Of a stretch of 64,000 nucleotides of DNA, positions 53,548 through 63,547 are shown in pieces. Source of the DNA: Tenacibaculum caenipelagi (GTDB lineage: Bacteria; Bacteroidota; Bacteroidia; Flavobacteriales; Flavobacteriaceae); assembly GCF_004363005.1 (NCBI RefSeq), contig NZ_SNYH01000001.1:310001-374000 (forward strand), in the 5' to 3' direction. The notes beneath the pieces were generated by a model. It was not told the DNA's origin and made no database searches. It saw only the letters and a program-made list of their open reading frames with translations. Position numbers and translations under genes: made by a program. Each line of letters begins with the position of its first letter. Position 1 is the first letter of the stretch.

Positions 53548-54780
53548 ATGAACAGACTTCTTTTAACCTTACTAACCATTTTTAGTTTTTCTTATGCTCA
53601 TTCACAAGAGAATAAAATCAATCAAACAAAAATCAAAGAAGATTTAAATGAAATTTTAACCGATTTATCACAAGACTATATCTATTTAGAAGATAAAAAT
53701 GTGGATTTAAATTGTATTAGAGAGTATTACGAAAAACAAATTCCTAATATTAAAACCAACGAACAAACGGTTCTTTTTTTTGAATATCTATTGAATGAGT
53801 TTTATGACAGTCATCTTATTTTAAATACAAACCGAAAATCTTCCTTCAGATTATATTCTTCTTTTTATGCTACGATAAAGAATGGTAAAGCTAGCATCTC
53901 AAATATTTGGCAAACTCAAATAAAAAATAGCAATCAAAACCTTATTGGTGCAGAAATATTAAAAATAAACGGAATCGATTTAGATAAGACTATAGAAAAA
54001 TTTCCTTCTCATTGTAATGATAAAAACTCTCCTAATGTACGACAATGGATTGTCAACAAAATTTTAGCAGGTCGATACAATCAGCCAAGAATATTAACCT
54101 TAAGGTTAAGTAATAAAAAAATTATTGAACTTGATTTGGATAAGCTGAAGTTAAAATCAAACGATAGTCTTTTAACATCTACAATTGAAAATGGAATTGG
54201 TATAATTCGCATTCATAATTCTTTAGGTAATAATAACTTAGTTAGTGAATTTGACAAAGCTCTTAATGAGTTTAAAAACACAAAAGGATTAATCATAGAT
54301 TTAAGAAATACTGTTGATGGTGGAAATTCTTATGTCGCACGTGGTATTATGAGTAGATTTATCAATACGCCTAAAGCCTATCAAAAACACTGGACTGTAG
54401 AGGAATATAATGGAAACCCTAAAGTAGAAAGAAGTTGGTTTGAATATGTAAGTCCTAGAAAAGAACAATATAAAAAACCTGTTGTTATTTTAGTTGGTCG
54501 TTGGACAGGAAGTATGGGTGAAGGTCTTGCTGTTGGGTTTGAAGGAATGGAAAGAGCCCAAATCGTAGGTTCGGAAATGGAAAGACTTGCAGGAGAAATG
54601 AATTTATTTTCGTTCAAAAACCAAAAATTTGGTTACCGTCTTTCAACTGCTAAACTTTTCCATGTTAATGGAACACCACGAGAAAAATACATTCCTACAA
54701 ATTATGTAAAACAAACAACTACAGAAAAAGATGAAACTCTTGAAAAGGGAATTGAAATAATAGAAAAGAGGGTAAAATAA
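53548..54780 (+). CDS. Exported S41 family peptidase
   Basis: A 410-aa protein with a signal peptide (MNRLLLTLLTIFSFSYAHSQ). It has a helical N-terminal region (30-110), a PDZ-like stretch (LIGAEILKINGIDLD, near 140), and the S41 core. The core has IIDLRNTVDGGNSYVARGI near 250, and the catalytic Ser likely in VGRWTGSMGEGLA near 320, followed by ERAQIVGSEMERLAGEM. The family are C-terminal processing-type serine peptidases. The substrate is unknown. The gene stands alone. Confidence 0.87.
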   Translation: MNRLLLTLLTIFSFSYAHSQENKINQTKIKEDLNEILTDLSQDYIYLEDKNVDLNCIREYYEKQIPNIKTNEQTVLFFEYLLNEFYDSHLILNTNRKSSFRLYSSFYATIKNGKASISNIWQTQIKNSNQNLIGAEILKINGIDLDKTIEKFPSHCNDKNSPNVRQWIVNKILAGRYNQPRILTLRLSNKKIIELDLDKLKLKSNDSLLTSTIENGIGIIRIHNSLGNNNLVSEFDKALNEFKNTKGLIIDLRNTVDGGNSYVARGIMSRFINTPKAYQKHWTVEEYNGNPKVERSWFEYVSPRKEQYKKPVVILVGRWTGSMGEGLAVGFEGMERAQIVGSEMERLAGEMNLFSFKNQKFGYRLSTAKLFHVNGTPREKYIPTNYVKQTTTEKDETLEKGIEIIEKRVK

Positions 54781-54880
54781 AAACTTTTCTATTTTTATAC
54801 TTCTATAATTAAATTAAAAGTAGTACCAATAAATAAAACAATAACCTATTCTTTTTTCTCAACTAGTTAAAACAAATTAA

Positions 54881-55456
54881 ATGACAAAATTTGCTGAAAT
54901 TTCAAAATTTTTCAAAACAGAATTTCCATTAAATCAACACGGATTAGATGAGTTGTTTTCTTTGTTTAAGACAGAAAAATATGCTAAAGGAAGTATTTTA
55001 CTTAAAGCAGATACTAAAGAAAAAAAACTACGTTTTTTAAATAAAGGTATCGTACGGGAATACTATGCTAATGAAGAAAAAGAGATAAATATTAATTTTT
55101 ACACAAAACCTCAATTTATTTCCGACCTACTAGTCTTCAATCAAGACGCTACAACAAAAAAAAATCAGGAGTCTCTAACTTCTGTTGAAATGTTGAGTAT
55201 TGAAAGACAACCCTTTTTTGATTTATTAGAAAAATATCAGTGCGGAAAAACTTTCGTTGAATCCTCATTTCAAAAACTGCTAAAACAGAAAGAATTGTTT
55301 GAGTTTAACCGCATAACCAAATCTCCTGATGTGTTATACAACGAGCTATTCATATACAAACCTGAATGGATACAAAAGATACCTCAATATCATTTAGCAT
55401 CTTATTTAAACGTTACCCCAGAAACACTAAGCAGAATAAAAAAGCGTATTTCTTGA
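54881..55456 (+). CDS. Crp/Fnr family regulator (cNMP-binding fold)
   Basis: A 191-aa protein. The N-terminal cyclic-nucleotide-binding-like beta roll is seen in EKYAKGSILLKADTKEKKLR and INFYTKPQFISDLLVF. The C-terminal helix-turn-helix is QYHLASYLNVTPETLSRIKK. It matches the common Bacteroidetes type of Crp-like regulator. Key cAMP-contact residues (GELxxF with Arg-Ser) are not apparent, so the ligand, if any, is unclear. It may regulate the MBL-fold gene 62 bases downstream. Confidence 0.88.
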   Translation: MTKFAEISKFFKTEFPLNQHGLDELFSLFKTEKYAKGSILLKADTKEKKLRFLNKGIVREYYANEEKEININFYTKPQFISDLLVFNQDATTKKNQESLTSVEMLSIERQPFFDLLEKYQCGKTFVESSFQKLLKQKELFEFNRITKSPDVLYNELFIYKPEWIQKIPQYHLASYLNVTPETLSRIKKRIS

Positions 55457-55518
55457 TTTGAATCAATGAAAAAAGACATGGTATAAAAGACATTTGTAAA
55501 CAACTAAAATGTTACAAA

Positions 55519-56286
55519 ATGTTACAAATACATCAAATAAGAAACGCCACCATAATTATTGAAACTGAAAAAGATGTAATCCTTGTGGATCCTATGTTGG
55601 GCAACCAAGGAATCATGCCCCCTTTTACACTTTTTAGACATAAAGCAATCAAAAACCCAACGGTTCCTCTTCCAAAAAATACTCACTCAATTCTAAATAG
55701 AGTAACCCACTGTTTAATAACCCATCAACATCCAGATCATATTGACAGTACTGCCGTCAAATTTTTAATCAAAAATAATATTCCGGTTACTTGTAGTACC
55801 AAAGATGAAGATGCTTTTAAACAACGTGGACTAAATGTTATTCAAAGTTTAAAATACTGGGAAAAACAACCATTCTTAGGAGGAGAAATCGAAGGTATCC
55901 CCGCAAAACATGGCTACGGATTTGTTGCTAAACTCATGGGAAATGTACTTGGTTTTCATATAAAATTACCCAATCAAAAATCCATTTATCTTAGCTCTGA
56001 TACTATATATACTGATGCTGTACATAAAGTATTAGAAGAATACAAACCCGAAATTAGTGTATTAGCTAGCGGTGCTGCTCAATTTGATGTATTCAAAAAT
56101 CTAATTATGAATGTAGATGATATCATCAAATTTGTTAGAAATTCATCTGGTTTGGTTATAGCGAATCACATGGAAGCTATAAACCACTGCCCTTTAACTC
56201 GAAAAAAACTTAAAGAAATATTGATTCAAAACAATCTAGAAAAAAAGGTTGCTATTCCTGAAGATGGAGAATCAATAATTTTATAG
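55519..56286 (+). CDS. MBL-fold metallo-hydrolase
   Basis: A 255-aa hydrolase with the zinc motif HQHPDHID (HxHxDH type, near residue 74), further ligands in IPAKHGYG and YLSSDTIYT, and an end motif ANHMEAINHC. It resembles the UlaG-like/metal-dependent hydrolase branch of the beta-lactamase fold, not a true beta-lactamase. The substrate is unknown. It follows a Crp-like regulator and may be controlled by it. Confidence 0.87.
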   Translation: MLQIHQIRNATIIIETEKDVILVDPMLGNQGIMPPFTLFRHKAIKNPTVPLPKNTHSILNRVTHCLITHQHPDHIDSTAVKFLIKNNIPVTCSTKDEDAFKQRGLNVIQSLKYWEKQPFLGGEIEGIPAKHGYGFVAKLMGNVLGFHIKLPNQKSIYLSSDTIYTDAVHKVLEEYKPEISVLASGAAQFDVFKNLIMNVDDIIKFVRNSSGLVIANHMEAINHCPLTRKKLKEILIQNNLEKKVAIPEDGESIIL

Positions 56287-56515
56287 ATTGTATAAAAATA
56301 AAAACTCTGAAATATTTTACTAAGGCTTATATATTGAAACAAAGTCAAATTGACTTTTAAAAAACACTTTTTTAGTAAAAATTGTCTTTTTGGTTTTAAA
56401 AAACACATTTGTAAAAGTAAATTAACTCAAAACAAATATTAATAAAACAAAATTTACTTTTATAAGCGCTAAAAAAAATTAAAATCATTTAATTTGCAGC
56501 AAATTTCAATAAACT

Positions 56516-57946
56516 ATGTCATCAAAAAATAAACTAGAAAGTTTTACTAATACAGCTGAAGAATTTGTCTCTCCAGAGTACATTCGTAATCGCTTCTCTA
56601 AAATTATGTCTGAAATGTACAAGAAAGAGGTACCACTTTATGGTGAGCTTCTTGATTTGGTTCATGGCATTAATGAAAATGTTCTTTCAGAGTCTAAAGA
56701 AATTGAAGAACAGCTAGCACATACTGGAGAATTAACTCGACTAGATATGGAACGCCACGGGGCAATTCGTTTAGGTAAGCCCTACGAGCTATTTACAATG
56801 AGACGTCTGTTTAAGGTTATGGGAATGTATTCTGTTGGTTACTATGATTTAGCCCCAGCTGGTGTTCCTGTTCATTCTACGGCGTTTAGAGCTATTGAAA
56901 GCACCGCTCTTAATCAAGCTCCATTCAGAGTTTTTACCTCTTTATTACGTATAGATTTAATTGATGATGCTCAGCTTCGTAACAATGTTGAAACTATTTT
57001 AGAAAAACGTCAAATTTTTACAGAAAAAGTTTTACAACTTATTGATAAATCTGAAAAAGAAGGAGGTTTAAATAAAGAAGATGCCGAAACCTTTGTTCTA
57101 GAAGCATTAGAAACTTTTCGTTGGCACGATACTGCTACCGTAGATTATGAAATGTACGAAGCTTTACTAAATCAACACAGATTAATTGCTGATGTAGTTG
57201 CTTTCAAAGGACCTCACATCAACCACCTAACCCCTAGAACTTTAGACATAGACAAGGTGCAAGTAAGTATGGAGGCTCGTAATATTCCACCAAAAGACAA
57301 TATAGAAGGACCTCCTGCAAGAAAATGTCCTATTTTACTACGTCAAACAAGTTTTAAAGCATTGACCGAAAAAGTAACTTTTAAAAACAATGTTGAAAAA
57401 GAAGAAATGGGCGAACACAAAGCTCGTTTTGGTGAGATTGAACAACGTGGTGCAGCATTAACTCAAAAAGGGCTTGACTTGTATCATGAGCTGTTAGGTA
57501 AAACACGTAAAGCTATTGGTGGATCACCAACTGCCGAAAATGCCTCAGAATACAATAAATTATTAGCAGAAAACTTTAAAGTTTTCCCTGATAACTACAA
57601 AGAATTACACTCAAAAGAGTTGGCTTATTTCCATTATTTTACCACCGATAAAGTAAAAACTTTATCTAAAGATAAAGTGTATACAAAAGTAGATGTAAAC
57701 CAATTATTAGAGGATGGTTATTTAAGCATAGAGCCTATGGTCTACGAAGATTTCTTGCCTGTAAGTGCAGCAGGGATTTTTGCTTCAAACCTAGGAACAG
57801 ATGATGCTAAACGTGAATATCAAGGTACTTCTAATCAATCATTATTTGAAAAAGATTTAGGTGAACCTGTTTATACGTTAACAAAATGGTATGAAGACAT
57901 GCAAGATGAAAGCATACAAAACTGCTTGGCAGAAATAAATGCTTAA
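56516..57946 (+). CDS. hglS: 2-oxoadipate dioxygenase/decarboxylase, HglS family (DUF1338)
   Basis: An iron-dependent enzyme that converts 2-oxoadipate to D-2-hydroxyglutarate, a late step in D-/L-lysine breakdown through 2-aminoadipate (known for Pseudomonas putida HglS). At 476 aa it has the usual length. The VOC-like metal site is suggested by VPVHSTAFRAIES near 125, by GPHINHLTPRTLDI near 230, and by a Glu toward the C-terminus. The FAD/Fe-S D-2-hydroxyglutarate dehydrogenase-like gene 1.2 kb downstream supports this pathway. The gene ends with its own terminator. Confidence 0.87.
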   Translation: MSSKNKLESFTNTAEEFVSPEYIRNRFSKIMSEMYKKEVPLYGELLDLVHGINENVLSESKEIEEQLAHTGELTRLDMERHGAIRLGKPYELFTMRRLFKVMGMYSVGYYDLAPAGVPVHSTAFRAIESTALNQAPFRVFTSLLRIDLIDDAQLRNNVETILEKRQIFTEKVLQLIDKSEKEGGLNKEDAETFVLEALETFRWHDTATVDYEMYEALLNQHRLIADVVAFKGPHINHLTPRTLDIDKVQVSMEARNIPPKDNIEGPPARKCPILLRQTSFKALTEKVTFKNNVEKEEMGEHKARFGEIEQRGAALTQKGLDLYHELLGKTRKAIGGSPTAENASEYNKLLAENFKVFPDNYKELHSKELAYFHYFTTDKVKTLSKDKVYTKVDVNQLLEDGYLSIEPMVYEDFLPVSAAGIFASNLGTDDAKREYQGTSNQSLFEKDLGEPVYTLTKWYEDMQDESIQNCLAEINA

Positions 57947-57964
57947 TCATAAAATCAAATATTA

Positions 57965-58008
57965 AAAAAGTGTAGCCGTAAATGTAGATTTGTGGCTACG
58001 CTTTTTTT
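57965..58008 (+). terminator. Terminator of hglS
   Basis: AAAAAGTGTAGCC / GGCTACGCTTTTT stem with one T-G pair, ~18-base loop and T7 tail. Confidence 0.85.
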
Positions 58009-58073
58009 CATTAAAGAGATTCTTTATCTTGTAGCTTACATTGAGTTTATTCTAACAAAACAAAATTATTCTT

Positions 58074-58532
58074 TTGGAAAATCAATTTGATTATATAGAC
58101 AAACAAATACTATCAAAACTTCGTTTAGATGCTCGTAAAGCCTATTCGCAAATTGCAGATGAATTGAAAGTTTCTAACTCGTTAATTCATCAACGTATCA
58201 AAAAATTGACTGCGGAAGGTGTGATTAAAAATGCAGAGTTTGTTTTAGAAGAAAAAAGTTTAGGCTACAAGACCAAATCGTACACCGGTATTCGTTTGCG
58301 TGAAGCTCGTTTTGCCAAAGATGTAATGCGCGAATTAGAAAAAATCCCTGAGATAACCGAGTGTAATTTTGTATCAGGAAACTACGCCATTTTTATCTTG
58401 ATTTATGCTAAAGACAATCAGCATTTGCAAAAAATACTCTATGATAAAGTGCATTTGATAAACGGAGTGGCTGGTACCGACACTTTTATCTGTTTCGATA
58501 CCTGTTTTAAACGAAACGTTCCAATTGAATAA
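58074..58532 (+). CDS. Lrp/AsnC family transcription regulator
   Basis: A 152-aa protein with the TTG start at 58074. The N-terminal winged helix is IDKQILSKLRLDARKAYSQI and SNSLIHQRIKKL. The C-terminal RAM (AsnC) domain is GYKTKSYTGIRLREARFAKD, and ECNFVSGNYAIFILIYAKDN carries the amino-acid-binding Gly-containing loop. Such proteins sense amino acids and often regulate neighbouring catabolic genes. Placed between hglS and the D-2-hydroxyglutarate dehydrogenase-like gene, it may sense lysine or an intermediate; this is inference. It is 3 bases before the Dph6-like gene. Confidence 0.9.
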   Translation: MENQFDYIDKQILSKLRLDARKAYSQIADELKVSNSLIHQRIKKLTAEGVIKNAEFVLEEKSLGYKTKSYTGIRLREARFAKDVMRELEKIPEITECNFVSGNYAIFILIYAKDNQHLQKILYDKVHLINGVAGTDTFICFDTCFKRNVPIE

Positions 58533-58535
58533 AGT

Positions 58536-59180
58536 ATGAATACAACAGCTGCCGTTTTGTGGACAGGAGGAAAAGATTGTGCTCTAGCTTATTTAAAAGC
58601 ACAACAAGCGGGGTATAACATAACACACCTAGTAACCTTTACTCCTAAAAATCCAGATTTCAAAGCACACCCTATTCACTTAATAAAAAAACAAGTAGCT
58701 TCAATAGGTATTACTCATCAGTTTATTACAGTAGAAGCTCCCATTAAGGAAAGCTATGAAAATGCAATCCTATCTTTAAAAGATAATAATGGTATTCATA
58801 CACTTGTTACTGGAGATATTGATGAAGTAGATGGACATTCAAACTGGATTGAAGAATGTAGTAAAAAATCTGGAATGCAGGTTTTTAATCCTCTGTGGAA
58901 AAAAGACAGAAAATTTCTTTTAGAAGAATTACTAAACAACCATTTTACACTTATCTTTTCTTTAGTTAAAAAAGAGTTCTTTGAGAGAAAATGGGTTGGA
59001 AAACAGTTGAATTCAACAACAATTAGTGATTTACAAAAATTAAATATTGATATTTGTGGAGAAAATGGAGAGTATCATACCATGGTATTAAACACTCCTT
59101 TTTTTCAGCATAAAGTAACAGTTGATACCTCAGAAATTGAGGAAAACGAACACTTTTACTATATAAAAAGAACACGATAA
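58536..59180 (+). CDS. Dph6-related ATP pyrophosphatase
   Basis: A 214-aa adenine nucleotide alpha-hydrolase fold. The ATP-binding PP-loop is LWTGGKDCALAYLKA (GGKDC in place of the usual SGGKDS). The family mark GENGEYHTMVL lies near residue 180 and HTLVTGDIDEVDGHSNW near 95. In eukaryotes Dph6 makes diphthamide, a modification absent from bacteria, so the bacterial role must be different (amidation or ligation of another substrate). It lies between the Lrp regulator and the FAD/Fe-S gene, in the same operon direction. Confidence 0.88.
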   Translation: MNTTAAVLWTGGKDCALAYLKAQQAGYNITHLVTFTPKNPDFKAHPIHLIKKQVASIGITHQFITVEAPIKESYENAILSLKDNNGIHTLVTGDIDEVDGHSNWIEECSKKSGMQVFNPLWKKDRKFLLEELLNNHFTLIFSLVKKEFFERKWVGKQLNSTTISDLQKLNIDICGENGEYHTMVLNTPFFQHKVTVDTSEIEENEHFYYIKRTR

Positions 59181-59201
59181 CCTTTTTAGGTGATTTAGAT
59201 A

Positions 59202-62099
59202 ATGACACAAACAACACAACTACAAGCCTTAGAAAAATCGTTAACAGGAGAATTGTTTTTTGACGATTTACATAAAAACATTTACGCTACTGATGCATCA
59301 GTATATCGTAAAATACCTTTAGCGGTAGCCTATCCTAAAAACACAAAAGACATTCAGCAATTAATTGATTTTGCTACCAAAAATAATATCACCTTAATTC
59401 CACGTACAGCAGGAACATCCTTAGCTGGACAATGTGTAGGAGACGGAATTGTAGTTGACGTATCTAAACATTTTACGAAAATTTTAGCTTTTGATGAAAC
59501 CAACAAAACGATTACAGTAGAGCCTGGAATTATTCGTGATGATTTAAACCGATTTTTAAAACCTTTCGGCTTGTTTTTTGGTCCGAATACCTCAACCTCT
59601 AACCGTTGTATGATTGGAGGAATGGTTGGTAATAATTCCTCTGGAAGTACCTCTATTCGTTATGGTGTCACCAGAGATAAAGTAATTGCTATTCAAGGCT
59701 TGTTAAGTGATGGTAGTGAAGTAACGTTTTCTGAAGTTACTTCGGTTGAGTTCAATCAGAAGAAAATAGAAAACACCTTAGAAGGAAATATCTATCGAGC
59801 AATTTACACTGAACTTATTTCAGAAGCGGCTCAACAAGAAATTAAAAAGGAGTTTCCAAAGGAAAGTATTCATAGAAGAAATACAGGGTATGCTGTTGAT
59901 GAGTTTTTAACCTCTGATTTGTTCGGAGGAACAGAACCTACTATCAATCCTGCTAAATTCTTATCAGGTAGTGAAGGAACCTTAGTATTTTCTACTGCAA
60001 TTACTATTCAATTAGACGACTTACCACCTACACAAAGTATCATGGTTTGTCCTCATTTTAATAGTATCAACGAGAGTTTAAAAGCTACGGTAACTGCCAT
60101 GAATCACAAATTATATGCTTGTGAGTTGATGGATAAAGTAATTTTAGACTGTACCAAAAACAACCGTGAACAAACTAAAAATCGTTTCTTTTTACAAGGA
60201 GATCCAGAAGCGGTGTTGATGTTAGAAGTTTCTGCAGATACCATTGAAGAAGCTGAAGTATTGGCTAACAACTTAATTGAAGATTTAAAAGTAAATAACT
60301 TCGGATATCATTATCCGAAAGTATACGGAAACGATATTGCCAAAGTACATGAATTACGTAAGGCAGGTTTAGGTTTGTTAGGTAATATTGTAGGCGACAT
60401 GAAAGCCGTGGCTTGTATTGAAGATACAGCAGTAGCGCTTGAAGATTTACCAGAATATATTGAGGAGTTTACGCAAATTATGGATAAATATCAGCAAGAT
60501 GCGGTGTATTATGCACATGCAGGAGCTGGTGAATTGCACTTACGTCCTATTTTAAACTTAAAGAAATCTGCAGATGTTACGTTGTTTAGAAAGATAACTA
60601 CTGAAACTGCTGAATTGGTTAAGAAATATCAAGGTTCATTTAGTGGTGAACATGGTGATGGAATTGTACGTGCAGAGTTTATTCCATTAATGATTGGTGA
60701 TAAAAACTACCAGTTATTACGAAGAATTAAAAAAGCGTTCGACCCTAATAATGTGTTCAACAAAGGAAAAATTACCGATGCTTTTCCTATGGATCAGAGC
60801 TTACGTTATGAGATTGATAGAATTGAGCCTAACATTGAAACCATACAAGATTTTTCAGATAGTGAAGGTATTTTAAAATTAGCCGAAAAATGTAACGGTT
60901 CAGGTGATTGTCGTAAATCTCCAGAAGCAGGTGGAACCTTGTGTCCGAGTTATCGAGCAACTCGAAACGAAAAAGAAACAACTCGTGCTAGAGCTAATAC
61001 ACTACGTGAAGTTTTAACTAACAACACTGCTCAAAACAAATTCGATTCAAAAGAATTAAAAGAAGTTCTTGACCTATGCTTGAGCTGTAAGGCTTGCGCA
61101 AGTGAATGCCCAAGTAATGTAGATATCGCTTCTATAAAAGCGGAATTTTTATATCAATATCAAGAAACAAACGGTTATTCTTTCCGTAGTAAATTATTTG
61201 CTAACAATGCAAAATACAACAAGCTTGGAAGCAAATTTCCTGCAGTAACAAACTTCTTTACCAATACTACGTTAGCTAAAAAAGTAATGGGAGTTGCTAC
61301 ACAACGTTCGGTTCCTAAATTGGCTAAACAGCCTTTAAGTGTATGGTTAGACAAGTATCAACCAACAACATCTAAAAAGATAGTGTACTTATTTAACGAT
61401 GAGTTTACTAACTACTATGATGCTGAAATAGGTAAAGATGCAGTAGTTGTATTAGAAAAACTAGGATACGAAATAAAAACAACCAATCACGAAGAAAGTG
61501 GACGTAGTTATATTTCTAAAGGATTTTTAAAAGAAGCGAAAGACATTGCAAACAAAAATGTAGCTACTTTTAAAAATTTAATTTCTGAAGAAACACCGCT
61601 TATTGGGATTGAGCCTTCTGCTATTTTAACCTTTAGAGATGAGTATATTCGCTTAGCAGATGACAAAACTTCCGCTGAACAAATCGCTAAAAACGTATTT
61701 ACTATTGAAGAGTTTTTAGCTGCTGAACATACAAAAGGGAACATTGATATTAATGCCTTTACTAAAGAAACTAAAACATTAAAAATTCACGGACACTGTC
61801 ATCAAAAAGCCTTATCAAGTACACATGCATCCTTTTCAATTCTAAACATTCCTAAAAATTATAAAGTAACCATTATGAATACTGGTTGTTGTGGAATGGC
61901 CGGTTCTTTTGGATACGAAAAAGAGCATTACAAAGTAAGCATGCAAGTAGGTGAAGACACACTGTTTCCTAAGATTAGAAACTGTTCAAACGATACCGAA
62001 ATTGTAGCTGCTGGTACAAGTTGTCGTCATCAAATTTATGATGGAACCAAACGATTAGCGAAACATCCAGTAACAATTTTAAGAGAAGCTTTACTATAA
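59202..62099 (+). CDS. FAD and Fe-S oxidoreductase, D-2-hydroxyglutarate dehydrogenase-like (YdiJ type)
   Basis: A 965-aa fusion. An FAD-binding PCMH domain (about 40-230) has LIPRTAGTSLAGQCVGDG and an FAD-oxidase C domain follows (to ~540). A 4Fe-4S ferredoxin pair carries CNGSGDCRKSPEAGGTLCPS and CLSCKACASECPS. A cysteine-rich CCG domain ends with HGHCHQKALSS and MNTGCCGMAGSFGYE. E. coli YdiJ, a D-2-hydroxyglutarate dehydrogenase, has this architecture; glycolate or D-lactate dehydrogenases are related alternatives. HglS upstream produces D-2-hydroxyglutarate, which favours 2-oxoglutarate formation here. Electrons would go to quinone. Confidence 0.88.
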   Translation: MTQTTQLQALEKSLTGELFFDDLHKNIYATDASVYRKIPLAVAYPKNTKDIQQLIDFATKNNITLIPRTAGTSLAGQCVGDGIVVDVSKHFTKILAFDETNKTITVEPGIIRDDLNRFLKPFGLFFGPNTSTSNRCMIGGMVGNNSSGSTSIRYGVTRDKVIAIQGLLSDGSEVTFSEVTSVEFNQKKIENTLEGNIYRAIYTELISEAAQQEIKKEFPKESIHRRNTGYAVDEFLTSDLFGGTEPTINPAKFLSGSEGTLVFSTAITIQLDDLPPTQSIMVCPHFNSINESLKATVTAMNHKLYACELMDKVILDCTKNNREQTKNRFFLQGDPEAVLMLEVSADTIEEAEVLANNLIEDLKVNNFGYHYPKVYGNDIAKVHELRKAGLGLLGNIVGDMKAVACIEDTAVALEDLPEYIEEFTQIMDKYQQDAVYYAHAGAGELHLRPILNLKKSADVTLFRKITTETAELVKKYQGSFSGEHGDGIVRAEFIPLMIGDKNYQLLRRIKKAFDPNNVFNKGKITDAFPMDQSLRYEIDRIEPNIETIQDFSDSEGILKLAEKCNGSGDCRKSPEAGGTLCPSYRATRNEKETTRARANTLREVLTNNTAQNKFDSKELKEVLDLCLSCKACASECPSNVDIASIKAEFLYQYQETNGYSFRSKLFANNAKYNKLGSKFPAVTNFFTNTTLAKKVMGVATQRSVPKLAKQPLSVWLDKYQPTTSKKIVYLFNDEFTNYYDAEIGKDAVVVLEKLGYEIKTTNHEESGRSYISKGFLKEAKDIANKNVATFKNLISEETPLIGIEPSAILTFRDEYIRLADDKTSAEQIAKNVFTIEEFLAAEHTKGNIDINAFTKETKTLKIHGHCHQKALSSTHASFSILNIPKNYKVTIMNTGCCGMAGSFGYEKEHYKVSMQVGEDTLFPKIRNCSNDTEIVAAGTSCRHQIYDGTKRLAKHPVTILREALL

Positions 62100-62162
62100 A
62101 TTATTGATTTTCATTTGATTATTTTGTACATTTAAGACATTGTAACTTTTAAATATAATGTT

Positions 62163-62615
62163 ATGTCAAGCAACAAAATAATTATTACTAACGCTCTGTT
62201 AATTTATGCAGGGATTGTTGGGTTCTTTTTAATTATGAAAATTTTTGGTTTAGAAGATGTTGCTGAGTTGCGTTTTTTAAATTTCATTTTTGTGCTTTAT
62301 GGCATTAATAGAGCCATAAAAACAAACATTAAAAAAAACCGTGAGTCATTATACTTTAATAATTTTTCTATTGGTATTGCTACTTCTGCAATAGGTGTAG
62401 GAATTACTATTTTGAGTTTAATTTTTTACGTAGATGTAATCGATTCTGGTTTTATAACAATACTTGAGGAATCTTCATTTTGGGGACAAAACCTTAGCCT
62501 ACCACTAGTTGTGTTTGCTTTAATTATTGAAGGAATTGCCTCTTCTGTTATTTGTTCGTTTGTTTTAATGCAATACTATAAAAACTATAAACCTTCAGAT
62601 ACAATGGTGGTTTAA
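62163..62615 (+). CDS. Small integral membrane protein, unknown
   Basis: A 150-aa protein with four TM segments (about 8-27, 40-48 weak, 68-92 and 110-135). Loops are short and Lys-rich (RAIKTNIKKNRES). No family is recognised; size and layout resemble DUF4199-like proteins common in this phylum, which I cannot confirm. Its last four bases overlap the end of the convergent ctlX gene. Confidence 0.7.
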   Translation: MSSNKIIITNALLIYAGIVGFFLIMKIFGLEDVAELRFLNFIFVLYGINRAIKTNIKKNRESLYFNNFSIGIATSAIGVGITILSLIFYVDVIDSGFITILEESSFWGQNLSLPLVVFALIIEGIASSVICSFVLMQYYKNYKPSDTMVV

Positions 62616-63547
62616 TGTTTGGGTAAAAATACCTCAGCCATCATACAACGTGCACTTCCACCTCCACAGGTTTCAATAGTTTGTAATGAGCTGTGTACTA
62701 TTTTTGTGTGTTTTTCTAAGGTTTTTAACTGCTGATTTGTCAACGATTCATACGCAGAAGTACTCATTACTAAATAACGTTCATCATTATTTCCGTTTAC
62801 TTGTAACATATTTCCTGCAAACTGAGTTACTTGCGTTTCATTAATAGCAATCACTTCTTTACCGTCAGATTTTAAATGCTTCAATACGTTTTTCTTTTCC
62901 TTTTTATCATCAATAGCATCTAAACACACTACAGCAAAAGTTTCTGCAACACACATCATTACATTGGTGTGATAAATCGCTTCCCTTACTCCATCAACAG
63001 TTTGATTTGCTTCAAAAATTACAGGAGTAAATTCAAAATCTTCGCAAAATTCTATGAACAATTCTTCATCTGCTCTTGGAGACAAGGCACAATAGGCTTT
63101 TCTATGCTGTCTATCTAAAATCATACTTCCTGTTCCTTCTAAGAAAACAAATTCTTCTTCTGCTTCAGAATAATCAACGACATTCTCAATATGAAACCCC
63201 TTTTCCTCAAGAATTTCTAGCACATCTTCTCTACGCTCCAAACGACGATTCTCTGCAAACATCGGATAAATTCCAACATCTCCATTCTCATGGAAAGAAA
63301 CCCAATTGTTAGGAAATAATGCATCAGGTGTATCAGGTTCCTTTGTATCTTCCACTACCACTACCTCTACCCCAACACCTTGTAGTTTTTGAACAAAATC
63401 ATCAAACTCTTGCTGTGCTTTTGCATTGATAGATGCCGGTAGCATATCTATTAATTCTTGCTGATAGTAGTTATTTACCGCTGTTTGTTCATTCATCCTA
63501 AAACTTGCAGGACGGATCATTAATATTGTGTTCGTTGTTTGTTGCAT
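62612..63547 (-). CDS. ctlX: Amidinotransferase-superfamily hydrolase, CtlX-like
   Basis: A 311-aa enzyme of the arginine deiminase/DDAH fold, named for citrulline utilisation in Francisella (CtlX). It has IRPASFRMNEQTAVNNYYQQ at the start, FPNNWVSFH near 90, FLEGTGSMILDR near 140, AIYHTNVMM (catalytic His) near 190, and GGGSARCMMAEVF with the likely nucleophile C301 at the end. It should hydrolyse a guanidino or ureido group; arginine, citrulline or dimethylarginine are all possible. It is monocistronic on the minus strand and overlaps the end of the membrane protein gene by four bases. Confidence 0.88.
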   Translation of the reverse strand: MQQTTNTILMIRPASFRMNEQTAVNNYYQQELIDMLPASINAKAQQEFDDFVQKLQGVGVEVVVVEDTKEPDTPDALFPNNWVSFHENGDVGIYPMFAENRRLERREDVLEILEEKGFHIENVVDYSEAEEEFVFLEGTGSMILDRQHRKAYCALSPRADEELFIEFCEDFEFTPVIFEANQTVDGVREAIYHTNVMMCVAETFAVVCLDAIDDKKEKKNVLKHLKSDGKEVIAINETQVTQFAGNMLQVNGNNDERYLVMSTSAYESLTNQQLKTLEKHTKIVHSSLQTIETCGGGSARCMMAEVFLPKH

